A stretch of 64,000 nt of DNA, from assembly GCF_029395495.1 (NCBI RefSeq), contig NZ_CP113918.1, forward strand, positions 434,001 to 498,000. The letters are read 5' to 3'. This DNA comes from Bifidobacterium sp. ESL0769 (GTDB taxonomy: Bacteria > Actinomycetota > Actinomycetes > Actinomycetales > Bifidobacteriaceae). Numbering within the stretch: position 1 is the stretch's first letter; each line of letters opens with the position of its first letter. A program made the translations under genes and the position numbers. The notes under the pieces were generated by a model. It was not told where the DNA came from, made no database searches, and saw only the letters and a program-made list of their open reading frames with translations. Positions 1 to 8,377 of this stretch are shown here, in pieces.

Positions 1-497
1 GGCTGGTGCAACGGTTGCATCAACGCTTTTTTCAGTGACATCTTACCGGTGGTCGTATAGTCAAGAACCGTCAGCGCGATAGGCGTGAAAATTGCTTGCT
101 GCATCACCAGAATCGGCGCAACCAGCGCAGGATTTCCGAGAATATAGGTGGCGATAGGCAGGCCGATATTGTTGGAATTCAGATACAGCGAATTAAGCGC
201 TCCCACCGTCGCATCCGCGGGCCCCATATGGTAGAAGAACTTATTGAGAATCAGGAAAAGCACGCCAACGGCCAGCGCGGAGAAGAACGCGACAATGATC
301 GAAGGGTGAAAAATCTCCAGGATTGGCTCTTTGGAGAGGATGGCAAACATCAAAAACGGGTTGGTGACGAAGAACGCGTATCGGTTCAGGACCATCTGAG
401 CGGTCGGCCCGCCGATGTTGAAACGTGCTGCCACGTAGCCGGTGCCGATGATGATGGCGATGACCACAAATCCTTGCATCGCGCTCAGCAAACCCAT
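1..497 (-). CDS. AEC-family (auxin efflux carrier-like) permease, C-terminus beyond window
   Basis: The gene starts at ATG 497 on the minus strand behind an AGGGAGAG ribosome site and runs off the left edge, so about 165 N-terminal residues are visible. They are strongly hydrophobic, with membrane segments near residues 8-22, 66-86 and 124-145. NSNNIGLP at residues 107-114 is the kind of polar break seen in the PF03547 family, which exports or imports organic acids, amino acids or auxin-like compounds. The substrate cannot be told from sequence. It is transcribed divergently from dapE. The family call is good; specificity is unknown. Confidence 0.75.
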   Translation of the reverse strand, partial: MGLLSAMQGFVVIAIIIGTGYVAARFNIGGPTAQMVLNRYAFFVTNPFLMFAILSKEPILEIFHPSIIVAFFSALAVGVLFLILNKFFYHMGPADATVGALNSLYLNSNNIGLPIATYILGNPALVAPILVMQQAIFTPIALTVLDYTTTGKMSLKKALMQPLHQ

Positions 498-617
498 AAA
501 TCTCTCCCTTGGCCGCGGCCAATATAAAAACCACGCTTACCTTAATATAGTGCCTCATTATCCATGATTTGTGAAGACTTATCTCACAACGTGTATCGCC
601 CACGCTACGATGAAACC

Positions 618-1808
618 ATGAGTTTGACGATACAGCAGGGAACCACGCGCAAGGCCGCGCTTGACGCACTATTTGAAACATTGATGAAGTCGTATTCCGT
701 TTCCGACGACGAGACGATGCTCACCGACGATGTGGAGGCGTTTTTGCGAGAACAGCCGCATCTGACGGTGCATCGCATGGGCGACACGGTAGTCGCCTCG
801 ACTTCGCTCGGGCGTGAGCAGCGGGTTGTGCTTGCCGGCCATCTTGACACGGTTCCGGTCATCGACAATTTCCCACCAGTCTGGCTCGAGCCCGGAGACG
901 AGCGTATCCGAAATGATGTGGCGGCGAAGGCGGATCCCAACGAACGCGTGATGTTCGGTCGCGGTGCCACTGATATGAAGGCCAGCGATGCCGTGATGCT
1001 CTATCTTGCGGCGACGCTGACGGAACCGAAATACGACCTTACGTATGTTTTTTACGATCATGAGGAAGTCGTGGCGGAAAAGAACGGTCTCGGCAAAGTG
1101 GCAAAGGCGCATCCCGATTGGATACAGGGCGATTTCGCCATCATCGGCGAGCCGACCGATTGCGGCATTGAAGGCGGCTGCAACGGCACCATGCGTTTCG
1201 ACGTGGTCACCCATGGCGTCGCCGCCCATTCCGCCCGGGCATGGATGGGCGAAAACGCCATTCACAAGGCGTCCGAAGTCCTCGACCGGCTTGCTGCCTA
1301 CGTTCCACAAGATATTGAGGTGGACGGTCTGACTTATCGCGAAGGCGTCAACGCCACCCTGATTTCCGGGGGCAAGGGCACCAACGTCATCCCTGATGAA
1401 TGCCGCATCCACGTCAACTATCGTTTTGCTCCGGATAAGGATCTGACCGCCGCCAAAGCGTTGATGATGGGGGCCGACGCCGGTGCTGAAATGGGCAACG
1501 GTGAGCACAAGGCCACCGGCGGTATGTTCGAGGGTTTCGATATCGAGATGAAGGACGAATCGCCTTCAGCTCGCCCTGGCATGGATGCTCCTCTTGCGCG
1601 TTCTTTGGCGAAGTTGGTCGAGGACAAAACCGGGTTGAAACCCCAGGCCAAGCTCGGCTGGACCGACGTCGCCCGCTTCTCGTCCATTGGAGTCCCTGCG
1701 GTCAATCTTGGCGCGGGTTCCCCGCTGTTGGCGCATAAGGCTGACGAACAGATACCGGAAAGCCAGCTCACACTGCTCGCCGATATCCTTGAGGAATGGT
1801 TGCGTTAG
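618..1808 (+). CDS. dapE: Succinyl-diaminopimelate desuccinylase
   Basis: This is an M20-family zinc amidohydrolase of the lysine/diaminopimelate pathway, which hydrolyses N-succinyl-LL-2,6-diaminopimelate in the cytoplasm and so supplies peptidoglycan cross-links. From ATG 618 (396 aa), metal and catalytic motifs are GHLDTVP (His about 75), GRGATDMKA (Asp about 119), HEE (Glu 149/150) and GEPTDCGIEGGCNG. An in-frame ATG at 564 would add 18 residues with no family similarity. Neither start has a good Shine-Dalgarno, and the sequence TACGAT 9 bases before 618 would suit a leaderless start. Related M20 peptidases remain a lesser alternative. Confidence 0.88.
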   Translation: MSLTIQQGTTRKAALDALFETLMKSYSVSDDETMLTDDVEAFLREQPHLTVHRMGDTVVASTSLGREQRVVLAGHLDTVPVIDNFPPVWLEPGDERIRNDVAAKADPNERVMFGRGATDMKASDAVMLYLAATLTEPKYDLTYVFYDHEEVVAEKNGLGKVAKAHPDWIQGDFAIIGEPTDCGIEGGCNGTMRFDVVTHGVAAHSARAWMGENAIHKASEVLDRLAAYVPQDIEVDGLTYREGVNATLISGGKGTNVIPDECRIHVNYRFAPDKDLTAAKALMMGADAGAEMGNGEHKATGGMFEGFDIEMKDESPSARPGMDAPLARSLAKLVEDKTGLKPQAKLGWTDVARFSSIGVPAVNLGAGSPLLAHKADEQIPESQLTLLADILEEWLR

Positions 1809-1884
1809 CGAGTCAATCGATTATTAACGTGGAGGATTGGCGGTTAATTTACGGAGTTGGCTCCTTATTGACTCGTGATAGACG

Positions 1885-2085
1885 TATAATAAAATTTGGT
1901 GATTCTGCAAGTTGCCGAATTCCGATGGCGTTGATCCCCTCGCGTGCTTATCCGCGGGTGCCGGTGTCCGCCGTGACGAACGTATGACTTTTAGATTGCC
2001 GGCTACGAGCGCGAGTGTTGCGTGGCCGCGGTGAGAGCGCGGTGTGAGAGCCGTAGACGGCCAGATAAGCCGACATGATTGCAGC
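1885..2085 (+). promoter_or_regulatory. Possible -10 box and about 190-nt leader of rne
   Basis: TATAAT at 1885-1890 is a perfect -10 hexamer, but no good -35 lies 16-18 bases upstream. If it is used, rne mRNA has a leader near 190 nt with GC-rich dyads, for example GCCGT-aga-CGGC around 2050-2061. Enterobacterial rne has a long autoregulatory leader; whether this one behaves alike is inference only. Confidence 0.3.
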
Positions 2086-5000
2086 ATGTCGACGAGGAGC
2101 ATTGTGCCCAGAGTAACCCGAGGCGGGGTCGGCCAAGTCGACGACGCCAAACAAAACGATACCAATTTACCTTCTTTGTCCTCATCCGCGGAGAGTGAGT
2201 CTACAACGCGTCGCCGTACCGTTCGCCGTCGCGTGGTGCGTGGTGCCGGCGCTGCCGGAGCCGACGTCGCGTTGAAAGTCGAAGAGCGCGAAAGCGCCAA
2301 ATCCTCAGAGGCTGAGGAAAACTCCGGAGAAGACGGAGTCGACACGGATTCGAAGGCGGATGAAAAAAGTACTAGAAGGTCAACCTCTTCCTCGCGCCGT
2401 ACGAACGTTTCGTCAGCCAACACAACGAGAAGAACCCGTACTCGTAGCCGTGTTCGCGATGACGAAGACTCGAACGAAGAGTCCGCAGCGCATGGACGGA
2501 GCACAAGAAGCCGTAAATCTGATGAGGATTCGAATGAATCCTCCGTTTCTTCAAACCGTAGCCGACGCACCGGTAGCGCAAGGTCCCGCAGCAGGTCTGC
2601 CGATTCGGTGTCCGCAAGTGAAGCCAAGGCGGAAGCCAACATCGAAACTGCAGAAGAACGTGTTATCGATGCCGTTGAGGGCCTTCCCAAAGGTCACGAA
2701 AGTCATCACACACCTCGTCCGATGACGTCGCTGCTTTTCCAGGAGCCAGTGCTTCCGGGAGAGGACGACGACGATGAAGAGCCGAAAACGACTCGGCGGC
2801 GTTCCCGTTCCCGCTCTGTTGAAGATAGCGAGGGTGACGATCGTGGATCACGTCGTTCGACGCGTGGCAGCCGTTCGCGCCGAGGTTCCGAACGTGACGA
2901 TGACCGTTTGGATGAAGAGCAGGACGAACGTCGTGGCAGGTCAAGCTCCAGGCGCAGCAGGGGTAATGACCGTGACCGCGATTACGAGGATGACAACGAG
3001 GGCTCCTCTCGCGTGGTCCGTCGTTCGCGCCGTTCAAACGAGGATGATATTTACGATGAGGAAGCCGCCGAGCGTACCGAGCGCCGCAGCCACCGCCGTC
3101 GCAGGCTCAATGCCGAAGAACGCCATGCGGCCGACGAAATCGAACAGATTGAGGAAGACCTCGAAGACGATGACATCACCTATCGTCCCATCGACGATGT
3201 GGAAGCCGAGCAATCTGGAACGCGGACACGTCGCGGACGTGGCAACGAGCGTTCATCAAGTGAACGGACATCGCGTCGTACTCGTGGCAGTCGTTCCTCG
3301 CGTGCCGATCGAGACGATGTCGAGCTCAATGATGAAGACGAAAACGAAGAGCGCGGTTCCCGTAGTGGACGCAAGAGCAGTAGTGATCGCAATGATCGCG
3401 ATGATGAAGGCCGCACGGAAACCCGTCGCCGTCGCAGGCGCGAATCCGATGAGGACAACGACGATCAACCGCTGACCCGTCGGCGTCGCCGTCATCGCGG
3501 TTCCAAGAGCGATGAAGGCGAAACCGGTCGTGATTCGGGCCGTGCCGCTTCGCGTCGTTCGCGTAAGCAGCAGTATATCGATGAAATCACCGATATCGAG
3601 GGCTCTACACGTCTCGAGGCCAAGAAGCAGCGTCGCCGCGACAATCGTCGCGAACGCAGCCGTCAGAACCAGCTGATCGAGCAGGACTTTCTCGCTCGTC
3701 GCGAGAACGTCGACCGTCTGATGGTCGTGCGCGAAAAGGGCCAGCATACCCAGATTTCCGTGATCGAAGACAACGTGCTCGTCGAGCATTACGTTTCTGA
3801 CATTCAGGAAGTTGCCACCGTCGGCAATATCTACTTGGGCCGCGTGCAGAACGTGCTGCCCAGCATGGAGGCCGCGTTCGTCGATATCGGCCAGCCACGC
3901 AACGGCGTGCTCTACGCCGGCGAAGTCAACTGGGACGCCACGAGGTTGGAAGGCCAGCCGCGCCGTATTGAACTCGCGTTCAAATCCGGTGATCCCGTTC
4001 TGGTGCAGGTCACCAAGGACCCGATCGGCCACAAGGGCGCCCGCCTGACCTCGCAGGTCACGCTTGCTGGTCGTTTCCTCGTGCTCGTCCCCTCCGGCGG
4101 CATGACCGGCGTGAGCCGCAAGCTGCCCGAACGTGAACGCGGCCGGCTCAAGTCCATCGTCTCCAAGATCGCGCCGAAGGACATGGGTGTCATCATCCGC
4201 ACCGCAGCTGATGGTGCCAGCGAGGACGCGCTGAAGAAGGACCTTGAGAACCTCAAGCGTCAGTGGAGCAAGATCGAGGACAAGCGCAAGCTTTATCACA
4301 ACGGCAAGCGTGCCAAGCTCCTGCAGGGCGAGCCCGATGTCGCCATCCGCGTGGTGCGCGACATCTTCAACGATGACTTCTCCAAGCTCATCGTCGAAGG
4401 CGACAAGGTCTACGAGCGCATCGAGGAATATCTTGACACGATGGCCCCCGACCTCAAAGATCGCCTCGAAAAGTGGGACCCTGAGGAGCATCAGGGCAAG
4501 GACGTCTTCGACAAGTGGCAGATCGATTCCCAGCTGCGCAAGGGCATGGAACGTCAGGTCTACCTGCCCAGCGGCGGCTCGATTGTCATCGATCGCACCG
4601 AGGCCATGACCACCATCGATGTCAATACCGGCCGGTTCATCGGCAAGGGCAAGTCACTTGAGGAGACGGTCACCCGTTGCAATCTCGAGGCGAGCGAGGA
4701 AATTGCCCGTCAGCTGCGTCTGCGCGACATCGGCGGCATGATCATGATCGATTACGTCGACATGGTGATGCCCGCCAACCGCGACCTCGTGCTGCGGCGC
4801 TTGGTCGAATGCCTCGCGCGCGACCGCACCAAGCATCAGGTGGCCGAGGTCACTTCGCTGGGCCTCGTACAGATGACCCGCAAGCGTATCGGCCAAGGGC
4901 TGGTCGAGGCGTTCTCCGAGGAGTGCCCGACCTGCAAGGGCCGTGGCTTCATCCTTCACGACGAGCCTACGATTTCCGCCGATTATGCCGATCCGTACGC

Positions 5001-5205
5001 GATGAAGGGCGGCGACCCGTTCGTCCACACCAACAAGCACGGCCACGGCAGCGCTCCTGAGGTGCAGGCCCCGAAGGGGTCGAGCCCTGCGGTTAAGGCC
5101 AAGTTGGCGCAAATCGCTGCCGCTGCGGTGGCGGCCAATGACGAGGAAAAGGAAGAAGCTTCCGATTCGGATTCGTCTTCTGATTCTGTAGCTGATAAGG
5201 ACTGA
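2086..5205 (+). CDS. rne: Ribonuclease E/G
   Basis: This is the endoribonuclease that starts mRNA decay and processes stable RNAs. From ATG 2086 it has 1039 residues. The first half (to about residue 520) is a low-complexity extension rich in Arg, Ser, Asp and Glu, probably disordered. The catalytic core follows: an S1-like segment (QISVIEDNVLVEHYV, about 3755-3800), the DNase-I-like region with DRTEAMTTIDVNTGRF (about 4590-4637), RDIGGMIMIDYVDM, and the zinc-link CPTCKGRG (about 4924-4947), which joins subunits in RNase E. A short Ala/Glu/Ser tail ends the protein. GTG 2104, four bases after GAGGAG, is an alternative start. The family is certain; the start is not. Confidence 0.93.
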   Translation: MSTRSIVPRVTRGGVGQVDDAKQNDTNLPSLSSSAESESTTRRRTVRRRVVRGAGAAGADVALKVEERESAKSSEAEENSGEDGVDTDSKADEKSTRRSTSSSRRTNVSSANTTRRTRTRSRVRDDEDSNEESAAHGRSTRSRKSDEDSNESSVSSNRSRRTGSARSRSRSADSVSASEAKAEANIETAEERVIDAVEGLPKGHESHHTPRPMTSLLFQEPVLPGEDDDDEEPKTTRRRSRSRSVEDSEGDDRGSRRSTRGSRSRRGSERDDDRLDEEQDERRGRSSSRRSRGNDRDRDYEDDNEGSSRVVRRSRRSNEDDIYDEEAAERTERRSHRRRRLNAEERHAADEIEQIEEDLEDDDITYRPIDDVEAEQSGTRTRRGRGNERSSSERTSRRTRGSRSSRADRDDVELNDEDENEERGSRSGRKSSSDRNDRDDEGRTETRRRRRRESDEDNDDQPLTRRRRRHRGSKSDEGETGRDSGRAASRRSRKQQYIDEITDIEGSTRLEAKKQRRRDNRRERSRQNQLIEQDFLARRENVDRLMVVREKGQHTQISVIEDNVLVEHYVSDIQEVATVGNIYLGRVQNVLPSMEAAFVDIGQPRNGVLYAGEVNWDATRLEGQPRRIELAFKSGDPVLVQVTKDPIGHKGARLTSQVTLAGRFLVLVPSGGMTGVSRKLPERERGRLKSIVSKIAPKDMGVIIRTAADGASEDALKKDLENLKRQWSKIEDKRKLYHNGKRAKLLQGEPDVAIRVVRDIFNDDFSKLIVEGDKVYERIEEYLDTMAPDLKDRLEKWDPEEHQGKDVFDKWQIDSQLRKGMERQVYLPSGGSIVIDRTEAMTTIDVNTGRFIGKGKSLEETVTRCNLEASEEIARQLRLRDIGGMIMIDYVDMVMPANRDLVLRRLVECLARDRTKHQVAEVTSLGLVQMTRKRIGQGLVEAFSEECPTCKGRGFILHDEPTISADYADPYAMKGGDPFVHTNKHGHGSAPEVQAPKGSSPAVKAKLAQIAAAAVAANDEEKEEASDSDSSSDSVADKD

Positions 5206-5216
5206 AGAAGCCTGAC

Positions 5217-5260
5217 GTTCCTGATTCCGCTTTCACCTGTTCTTTTGTGAAATCGGGAAC
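5217..5260 (+). terminator. Possible hairpin downstream of rne
   Basis: GTTCCTGATT pairs with AATCGGGAAC (one G-U) around an inner TTTCAC/GTGA dyad just after the rne stop. There is no U-tract, so its termination activity is doubtful. Confidence 0.35.
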
Positions 5261-5308
5261 ACAACACCCCAGGCTGGCCATAACGTACCGACATGCCGTT
5301 AATATTGG

Positions 5309-5338
5309 TTGACGTTAGTACGTGGGTCGGTGTACTCT
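5309..5338 (+). promoter_or_regulatory. Promoter of rplU-rpmA
   Basis: TTGACG (5309-5314) and TACTCT (5333-5338) are separated by 18 bases and lie about 75 bases upstream of the rplU start, as expected for a separately transcribed ribosomal protein pair. Confidence 0.55.
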
Positions 5339-5413
5339 AAAAGACTGGTGTCTGGCCGTGGAAGTCGAAGACGTGCTGGGCAGTTTAGCTTTCGAAATAG
5401 CAAGGAACGAGAT

Positions 5414-5722
5414 ATGTACGCGATTGTGAAGGCCGGTGGCCATCAGGAAAAGGTCGAGGTCGGTGACGTCATCCTGGTCAACCGTCTCAATGCGAAGAAG
5501 GGCGATACCGTGGAGTTCCCGGTCGCGCTCGTGGTCGACGGCGCCAAGGTGACGCTCGCCGCCAAGGATCTTGCCAAGGTTTCCGTCAAGGCTGAAGTCG
5601 TTGACGATGAGGCCAAGGGTCCGAAGATCAACATTCAGAAGTTCAAGAACAAGACTGGTGTCGCCCGTCGCAAGGGTCATCGTCAGCCGCTTTCCGTCAT
5701 CAAGATCACGGCAATCGCCTGA
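5414..5722 (+). CDS. rplU: 50S ribosomal protein L21
   Basis: This 102-residue protein is the usual L21 length. It begins [18 protein letters not shown] and contains [17 protein letters not shown], the conserved basic rRNA-binding tail. ATG 5414 follows AAGGAACGAG; earlier in-frame codons have no similarity to L21. It forms an operon with rpmA 38 bases downstream, the order found in most bacteria, usually followed by obg as here. Confidence 0.97.
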   Translation: MYAIVKAGGHQEKVEVGDVILVNRLNAKKGDTVEFPVALVVDGAKVTLAAKDLAKVSVKAEVVDDEAKGPKINIQKFKNKTGVARRKGHRQPLSVIKITAIA

Positions 5723-5760
5723 TTGAAGTCACGGTAAATAAAGACTGAAAGGAACAGACA

Positions 5761-6012
5761 ATGGCACATAAGAAGGGCGCATCCGCTTCCCGCAACGGTC
5801 GCGATTCAAGCGCACAATACCTCGGCGTAAAGAAGTTCGGTGGCGAGCCTGTCGTCGCCGGCAATATCATCGTTCGTCAGCGTGGCACCAAGTTCCACGC
5901 AGGCGAGAACGTCGGCACCGGCAAGGATCACACCTTGTTCGCGCTGTCCGATGGCAACGTGAAGTTCGGCGTTCGCCGCGATCGCAAGGTCGTCGACGTA
6001 GTCTCCGAGTGA
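5761..6012 (+). CDS. rpmA: 50S ribosomal protein L27
   Basis: An 83-residue L27, starting [16 protein letters not shown]. The N-terminal tail that reaches toward the peptidyl-transferase centre is present directly after the start, with no Firmicutes-type cleavable leader. [14 protein letters not shown] is the family signature. AAAGGAACAGACA precedes ATG 5761. It is the second gene of the rplU operon and is followed by a strong terminator. Confidence 0.97.
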   Translation: MAHKKGASASRNGRDSSAQYLGVKKFGGEPVVAGNIIVRQRGTKFHAGENVGTGKDHTLFALSDGNVKFGVRRDRKVVDVVSE

Positions 6013-6039
6013 GATTCCGAGTTTAATTAGCTTTTAATC

Positions 6040-6072
6040 AAAAGGTCGTACCCCAGCGGGTGCGGCCTTTTT
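6040..6072 (+). terminator. Rho-independent terminator of rplU-rpmA
   Basis: AAAGGTCGTACCC pairs with GGGTGCGGCCTTT (two G-U pairs) around a CAGC loop and ends in TTTTT. It lies 28 bases past the rpmA stop. Confidence 0.9.
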
Positions 6073-6099
6073 GCGTGTATTGATAATGTCGTTATCATT

Positions 6100-6128
6100 G
6101 TTAAAGCGCTGGTTGTTAAAGCGCTGGT
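6100..6128 (+). repeat. Two 14-bp direct repeats upstream of obgE
   Basis: GTTAAAGCGCTGGT occurs at 6100-6113 and again at 6115-6128, a period of 15. Each copy contains the palindrome AGCGCT. Just upstream TGATAA-tgtcg-TTATCA (6081-6097) is a perfect 6-bp inverted repeat. Possible regulator sites; no regulator can be named. Confidence 0.5.
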
Positions 6129-6285
6129 CTGCCTCGATTTCAGGGGGGGGCAGAACCGACACTTGATAATGTAATGCATTATTTATTTTTATATTGCTCG
6201 AAATTACTTTTGCCCAAAACGATAATTATGGGGCTCGTCGGTGGGGGTATGGGAAGATGAATACCCACCGGTAAGGTAAGGAACT

Positions 6286-7989
6286 ATGACAGACTTTGTA
6301 GATAGAGTGACCGTCCATGTCAAGGGCGGAGATGGCGGCAATGGGTCCGCAGGCGTGAAGCGTGAGAAATACAAGCCGTTGGCCGGGCCGAACGGCGGCA
6401 ACGGCGGGGATGGCGGCTCCGTCATTTTCGTGGCTGATGCCAACGCCAACAATCTTTTGGATTATCGTTTCGTCCCGCATCGCAAGGCCGAAAGCGGCAC
6501 GATGGGCTTGGGCGATACCAAGGACGGTTCGAAAGGCGCCGACGTGGTGCTGCCCGTCCCGCCGGGAACGGTGATTTTCGAGGCCAAGGGACCGCAAGGC
6601 AAGGCCAAGCATCCAGGTCGCGAACTGGCCGATTTGCGCCATGTGGGTGACAAGTTCGTCGCAGCTGCAGGCGGTATGGGCGGCTTGGGCAACGCCGCGC
6701 TGGCCAACAAGACACGTCGTGCCCCTGGATTCGCACTGCTTGGCGAACCGGGCGAGGAACGCGACGTGATTTTGGAGCTCAAATCCATCGCAGACGTTGC
6801 GTTGGTGGGATTCCCCTCGGCCGGCAAATCCAGCCTGATTGCCGCGATGAGTGCTGCTAAGCCGAAAATCGCGGATTACCCCTTCACCACGTTGGTTCCG
6901 AATCTTGGCGTGGTCAAGCTTGAGGAATATCGCTATACCATTGCCGACGTCCCGGGGCTCATTCCCGGAGCATCAGAAGGCAAGGGCTTGGGCCTTGAGT
7001 TCCTGCGTCATATCGAGCGCACCGAAATCATCGCGCACGTCATCGATTGCGCCACACTGGAGCCGGATCGTGACCCGATTTCCGATTACCACGCGCTGGA
7101 AGACGAGCTGGCGAAGTATGCTGCCCAGCTCAAGTTGCCGCTCGGTGTCATCCCGATTCCCGAGCGCCCGCGCGTCATCATCCTCAATAAGGCCGACGTG
7201 CCCGAAGCTAAAGAACTGGCGGAATTCGTGCGCCCGGAATTCGAGAAGATGGGATTGAAGACCTTCATCGTCTCAACGGCTTCACACGAAGGGCTCAAAG
7301 AGCTTGGCTTTGCTTTGGGCAAGATGGTCACCGAGCTGCGTGCGAAGTTGGCCAAGGAAGAGGCCGAACGCGACGAAGAACGTGTGGTCATCAAGCCGTT
7401 GGAGCAGCCGGCGCGTCGCCGCCGTCGTGTCGATGATGAGCGTGGCACCTCGCTTGATTTCCATGTCGAACGCGAAAGCAACCGCAGGGGAGCTGTGTGG
7501 TTTACTGTCACCGGCGCGAAGCCGGAGCGTTGGGTGCGCCAGACCAATTTCGACAACGACGAAGCCGTGGGCTATCTTGCCGACCGCTTGGCTGGTTTGG
7601 GCGTCGAGGACGAGTTGCGTCGCCATGGGGCCAAGCCGGGTGACGAAGTGCGTATCGGCAAGGGCGAGAACGCGGTCGCCTTCGATTGGGACCCGACCAT
7701 CGCCGCCGGTGCGGAAATGCTCGACGGCGCCCAGCTGGGTGCTCGCGGAAAGGATTTGCGTCTGGATGACGGAGCCGACGGCAACCGTGTCCGTCGCCGT
7801 ACCAACGCCGAGCGCCGTCGCCAGTATCACGAAATGATGGATGCCAAAACCGCCGTGCGCGAGGCCATGCGTCAGGAGCGTACTGCTGGTCATTGGGCCG
7901 ATCCGAGCATCGACGACGACCGCCACGACGAGCACGCGATTCTCGGCGGTCATGATTCCGATGATAATGAGGGCGAGAGCGATGTCTGA
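6286..7989 (+). CDS. obgE: GTPase Obg/CgtA
   Basis: An essential ribosome-assembly and stress-linked GTPase that binds the 50S subunit. The 567 residues contain the glycine-rich Obg fold at 1-160 ([21 protein letters not shown]), the G domain with P-loop GFPSAGKSS at about 175-183, DVPGLI (G3) and NKAD (G4, about 301), then an OCT domain near 410-490. A charged Arg/Asp/His tail follows, giving the longer actinobacterial form. AAGGTAAGGAACT precedes ATG 6286. It follows rplU-rpmA as in many genomes, but the terminator between them makes it a separate unit. Confidence 0.96.
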   Translation: MTDFVDRVTVHVKGGDGGNGSAGVKREKYKPLAGPNGGNGGDGGSVIFVADANANNLLDYRFVPHRKAESGTMGLGDTKDGSKGADVVLPVPPGTVIFEAKGPQGKAKHPGRELADLRHVGDKFVAAAGGMGGLGNAALANKTRRAPGFALLGEPGEERDVILELKSIADVALVGFPSAGKSSLIAAMSAAKPKIADYPFTTLVPNLGVVKLEEYRYTIADVPGLIPGASEGKGLGLEFLRHIERTEIIAHVIDCATLEPDRDPISDYHALEDELAKYAAQLKLPLGVIPIPERPRVIILNKADVPEAKELAEFVRPEFEKMGLKTFIVSTASHEGLKELGFALGKMVTELRAKLAKEEAERDEERVVIKPLEQPARRRRRVDDERGTSLDFHVERESNRRGAVWFTVTGAKPERWVRQTNFDNDEAVGYLADRLAGLGVEDELRRHGAKPGDEVRIGKGENAVAFDWDPTIAAGAEMLDGAQLGARGKDLRLDDGADGNRVRRRTNAERRRQYHEMMDAKTAVREAMRQERTAGHWADPSIDDDRHDEHAILGGHDSDDNEGESDV

Positions 7990-8019
7990 TGGCCAAGACA
8001 GAGGTTGAACTGTAATAGG

Positions 8020-8122
8020 ATTTTAAGCACAAAAACGACCTAAAATATGCTTAGATTCCTAGAGGTGCAGTTCGAAAGCATTTTAAGCGCAAAAATCGAG
8101 TGAAAACGTGCTTAAATTCCTA
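8020..8122. repeat. Two-unit tandem dyad element, period 60 bp
   Basis: Within the 388-bp obgE-proB gap, TTTTAAGCACAAAAACGA at 8021 recurs as TTTTAAGCGCAAAAATCGA at 8081. Each is followed by a reverse-complementary GCTTAGA or GTGCTTAAA and then ATTCCTA. Unit two can fold TTTAAGCGC onto GTGCTTAAA. Both ends of the unit are conserved while the centre varies. It does not code for protein. Confidence 0.7.
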
Positions 8123-8251
8123 ATAAGCGTTCAACGACATCAGGGCGTGATCGAGCTGCAATAATGCTTGACCATCAGTCACGCGCCTGTTTGGCACCAA
8201 ATCGATTGTATAAGCGCGACATTGCGTATAAAGCAAAGCGTTGGTACACCA

Positions 8252-8274
8252 CACCAACTTGCTATAAGTTGGTG
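8252..8274. repeat. Perfect 9-bp inverted repeat upstream of proB
   Basis: CACCAACTT-gctat-AAGTTGGTG lies about 105 bases before the proB start. It has operator-like geometry and no U-tract, so a regulator site is likelier than a terminator. The rest of the gap between 8123 and 8377 shows nothing else clear. Confidence 0.45.
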
Positions 8275-8377
8275 AATTCCTTTGCAATAGCTATGGTTGC
8301 TCTCGCATGAGATATCATCTCAGCCGGTAAGCTGGTACTGGCTGAACAATAGCGAAAAATGAAACGGATGGCAGTCA

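Noticed and set aside
1824..2690. Long minus-strand frame opposite rne (Ser/Arg-rich)
   Set aside because: It is the reverse reading of the low-complexity Arg/Ser/Asp codons of rne and has no recognisable domain.
3256..4491. 411-codon minus-strand frame inside rne
   Set aside because: It mirrors the conserved RNase E/G catalytic domain on the other strand; high GC leaves such frames open.
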